From an uncultured Treponema sp. (GTDB lineage: Bacteria > Spirochaetota > Spirochaetia > Treponematales > Treponemataceae), in NCBI GenBank assembly GCA_905373565.1, contig CAJPTT010000138.1, forward strand, positions 1 through 6,624: a DNA stretch of 6,624 nt, given 5' to 3'. Under the pieces are notes generated by a model. It had not been told where the DNA came from, searched no databases, and was given only the letters and a program-made list of their open reading frames with translations. The translations under genes and the position numbers were made by a program. Positions 5,431-6,624 of the stretch are shown one piece after another; the stretch's first letter is position 1, and each line of letters begins with the position of its first letter.

Positions 5431-6579
5431 ATGAACGATACGGTTTTGGAAGCGAAAGATATATCTTTAATATTTCCCGATGTAACGGCACTCTCTCACG
5501 TGAATTTTTCAATTCTGACAGGAGAGATACACGCGCTCGTCGGTGCAAACGGTGCAGGAAAATCATCGCTTATGAAAGTGCTTGCCGGTGCAAAACCTAC
5601 ATACACGGGAGATATTTTTCTCAACAATAAAAAAATAGAAATACGTTCTACCGCCGCTGCGAAGAAATTCGGCATACAAATAGTGTATCAGGAAGTCGAT
5701 ACTGCTTTGATAAATTCTTTATCCGTCGCGGAAAATATCATGTTAAACGACATGGTTATGAATATGAATCATAAGCAGTTCATTAATTGGAGTGCGATTA
5801 ATAAATCCGCTAAAGATATGCTGAATCGTTTGAAAATAGATATTGACGTAAAAAAACAAGTGCAAACGCTCAGCTTGGCGCAAAAGCAGATGGTTTTAAT
5901 AGCACGCGCAATTCAAAGTTCATGTAAGTTTTTGTTGTTGGACGAACCAACTGCTCCTTTGAGTACGGCAGAAACGGAGGACTTGTTTGCGATAGTACGC
6001 AATCTTGTCCGGCAAGAAAATATTGCGGTCGTATTTATCAGCCATAGGATAAACGAAATCCTTCAAATATGTACAAAATACACGGTGATGCGGAATGGTG
6101 AAATAGTTGCCAACCATCCGGTAACGAGTCAAACATCAACAAAGAGCGTTATCGAAGAAATGCTCGGCAGACCGTTTGAAGAAGAGGATCGGGTACGGCA
6201 AAGAAATATAGGTGATAAAGCTTTTATCGTAAATAATCTTACCGAAAAAGAAGATAAAATTAAAAACGCGTCGTTATATATACGCAAAGGTGAAATTATC
6301 GGGATCGCGGGACTTGTCGGTGCAGGAAAGTCGGAATTGTGCAAGACAATATTCGGCGCATTAAAAAAGAAATCGGGGACGATAATGTATAACGGTAAGT
6401 ATTTAAAGATACGAAATCCGTTCGATGCCGTTAAGTACAATATTGCACTTGTCCCCGAAGAGCGAAGAAAAGAAGGGGTTTTGATAAACGAAACCGTACA
6501 TTTCAACTTATCGGCTGCAAATTTGGAAACATTTTGCAGGGGTTCTTTTATAATTAAAAAACTTATAACTCTTAAGTAA
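5431..6579 (+). pseudogene. Sugar ABC transporter ATPase (RbsA/XylG/MglA type), 3'-truncated in the second ATPase domain
   Basis: This is the duplicated ATPase that powers ribose/xylose/galactose-type ABC importers; family members have about 500 residues, this one 382. The first domain is complete: Walker A GANGAGKS (38-45), Q-loop Gln87, a signature reading LSLAQKQ (147-153, with Ala where Gly is usual), Walker B LLLDEP (168-173) and the switch His205. The second domain keeps its Walker A-like GLVGAGKS (294-301) and PEERRKEG (342-349). It then diverges after FCRGSF and stops at TAA, before its signature, Walker B and switch. The start at ATG 5431 has AGAGGA about seven bases upstream; a TTG at 5413 is in frame but lies before that site. 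No single shift to another frame restores the family sequence in the last 45 bases. The permease gene expected next is not in view. Probably non-functional. Confidence 0.82.
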
Positions 6580-6624
6580 GTAATCAAAATTAAGCGACAG
6601 TATACGAATATTTAATGAACAAGT

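Noticed and set aside
6129..6587. Minus-strand 152-codon frame antisense to the ATPase
   Set aside because: It lies almost wholly antisense to well-conserved ATPase motifs and shows no family features.
6500..6624. Minus-strand open frame entering from the right edge and ending inside the ATPase
   Set aside because: Only about 40 codons are open in A+T-rich DNA, with no recognisable protein. This is within what chance gives.

Overview
The window looks like chromosomal DNA of a Treponema-like spirochete, probably from an oral or host-associated species. This is inferred from gene content: a 'reverse' chromosomal integron of the kind known from Treponema denticola sits next to a sugar-uptake operon of ordinary bacterial type. 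No 16S or other marker gene is present, so the genus is an inference. By eye, the left third (about 1-2120) is clearly A+T-rich, and the right part (about 2330-6560) is richer in G+C and reads as one codon-use style.

Left part (1-2226, all on the minus strand): a decayed integron. Reading along the minus strand it starts with a 35-codon C-terminal relic of an integron integrase (intI), followed by a terminator-like hairpin. Next is a cassette-like gene for a lipoprotein with two aspartyl-protease (retropepsin-like) half-sites, then a gene for a small four-helix membrane protein. The window edge cuts through a well-formed attC recombination site just downstream of that gene. Integrase and cassettes point the same way, which is the arrangement described for T. 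denticola. A weaker attC candidate lies between the two cassette genes. With the integrase reduced to its tail, the array could move only if another integrase acts on it.

Right part (2333-6579): a fucose- or related deoxysugar-type utilisation locus that has been cut in three places. A LacI-family repressor (minus strand) has lost its first helices, and a class II aldolase (plus strand) has lost its N-terminal third. The two remnants abut head to head at about 3280, which implies a clean deletion of the shared control region. Downstream are an apparently intact fucU-type sugar mutarotase, an intact periplasmic sugar-binding protein, a double-hairpin intergenic region, and a sugar ABC-transporter ATPase whose second nucleotide-binding domain breaks off before its signature motif. 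The original operon would have imported a sugar, converted its anomers and cleaved the phosphorylated ketose. As it stands it lacks a promoter region, a working repressor, an intact aldolase and an intact ATPase.

The most interesting points are the spirochete integron remnant with its extrahelical-base attC, the two-lobed aspartyl-protease lipoprotein carried as a cassette, and the precise lacI/aldolase deletion joint.
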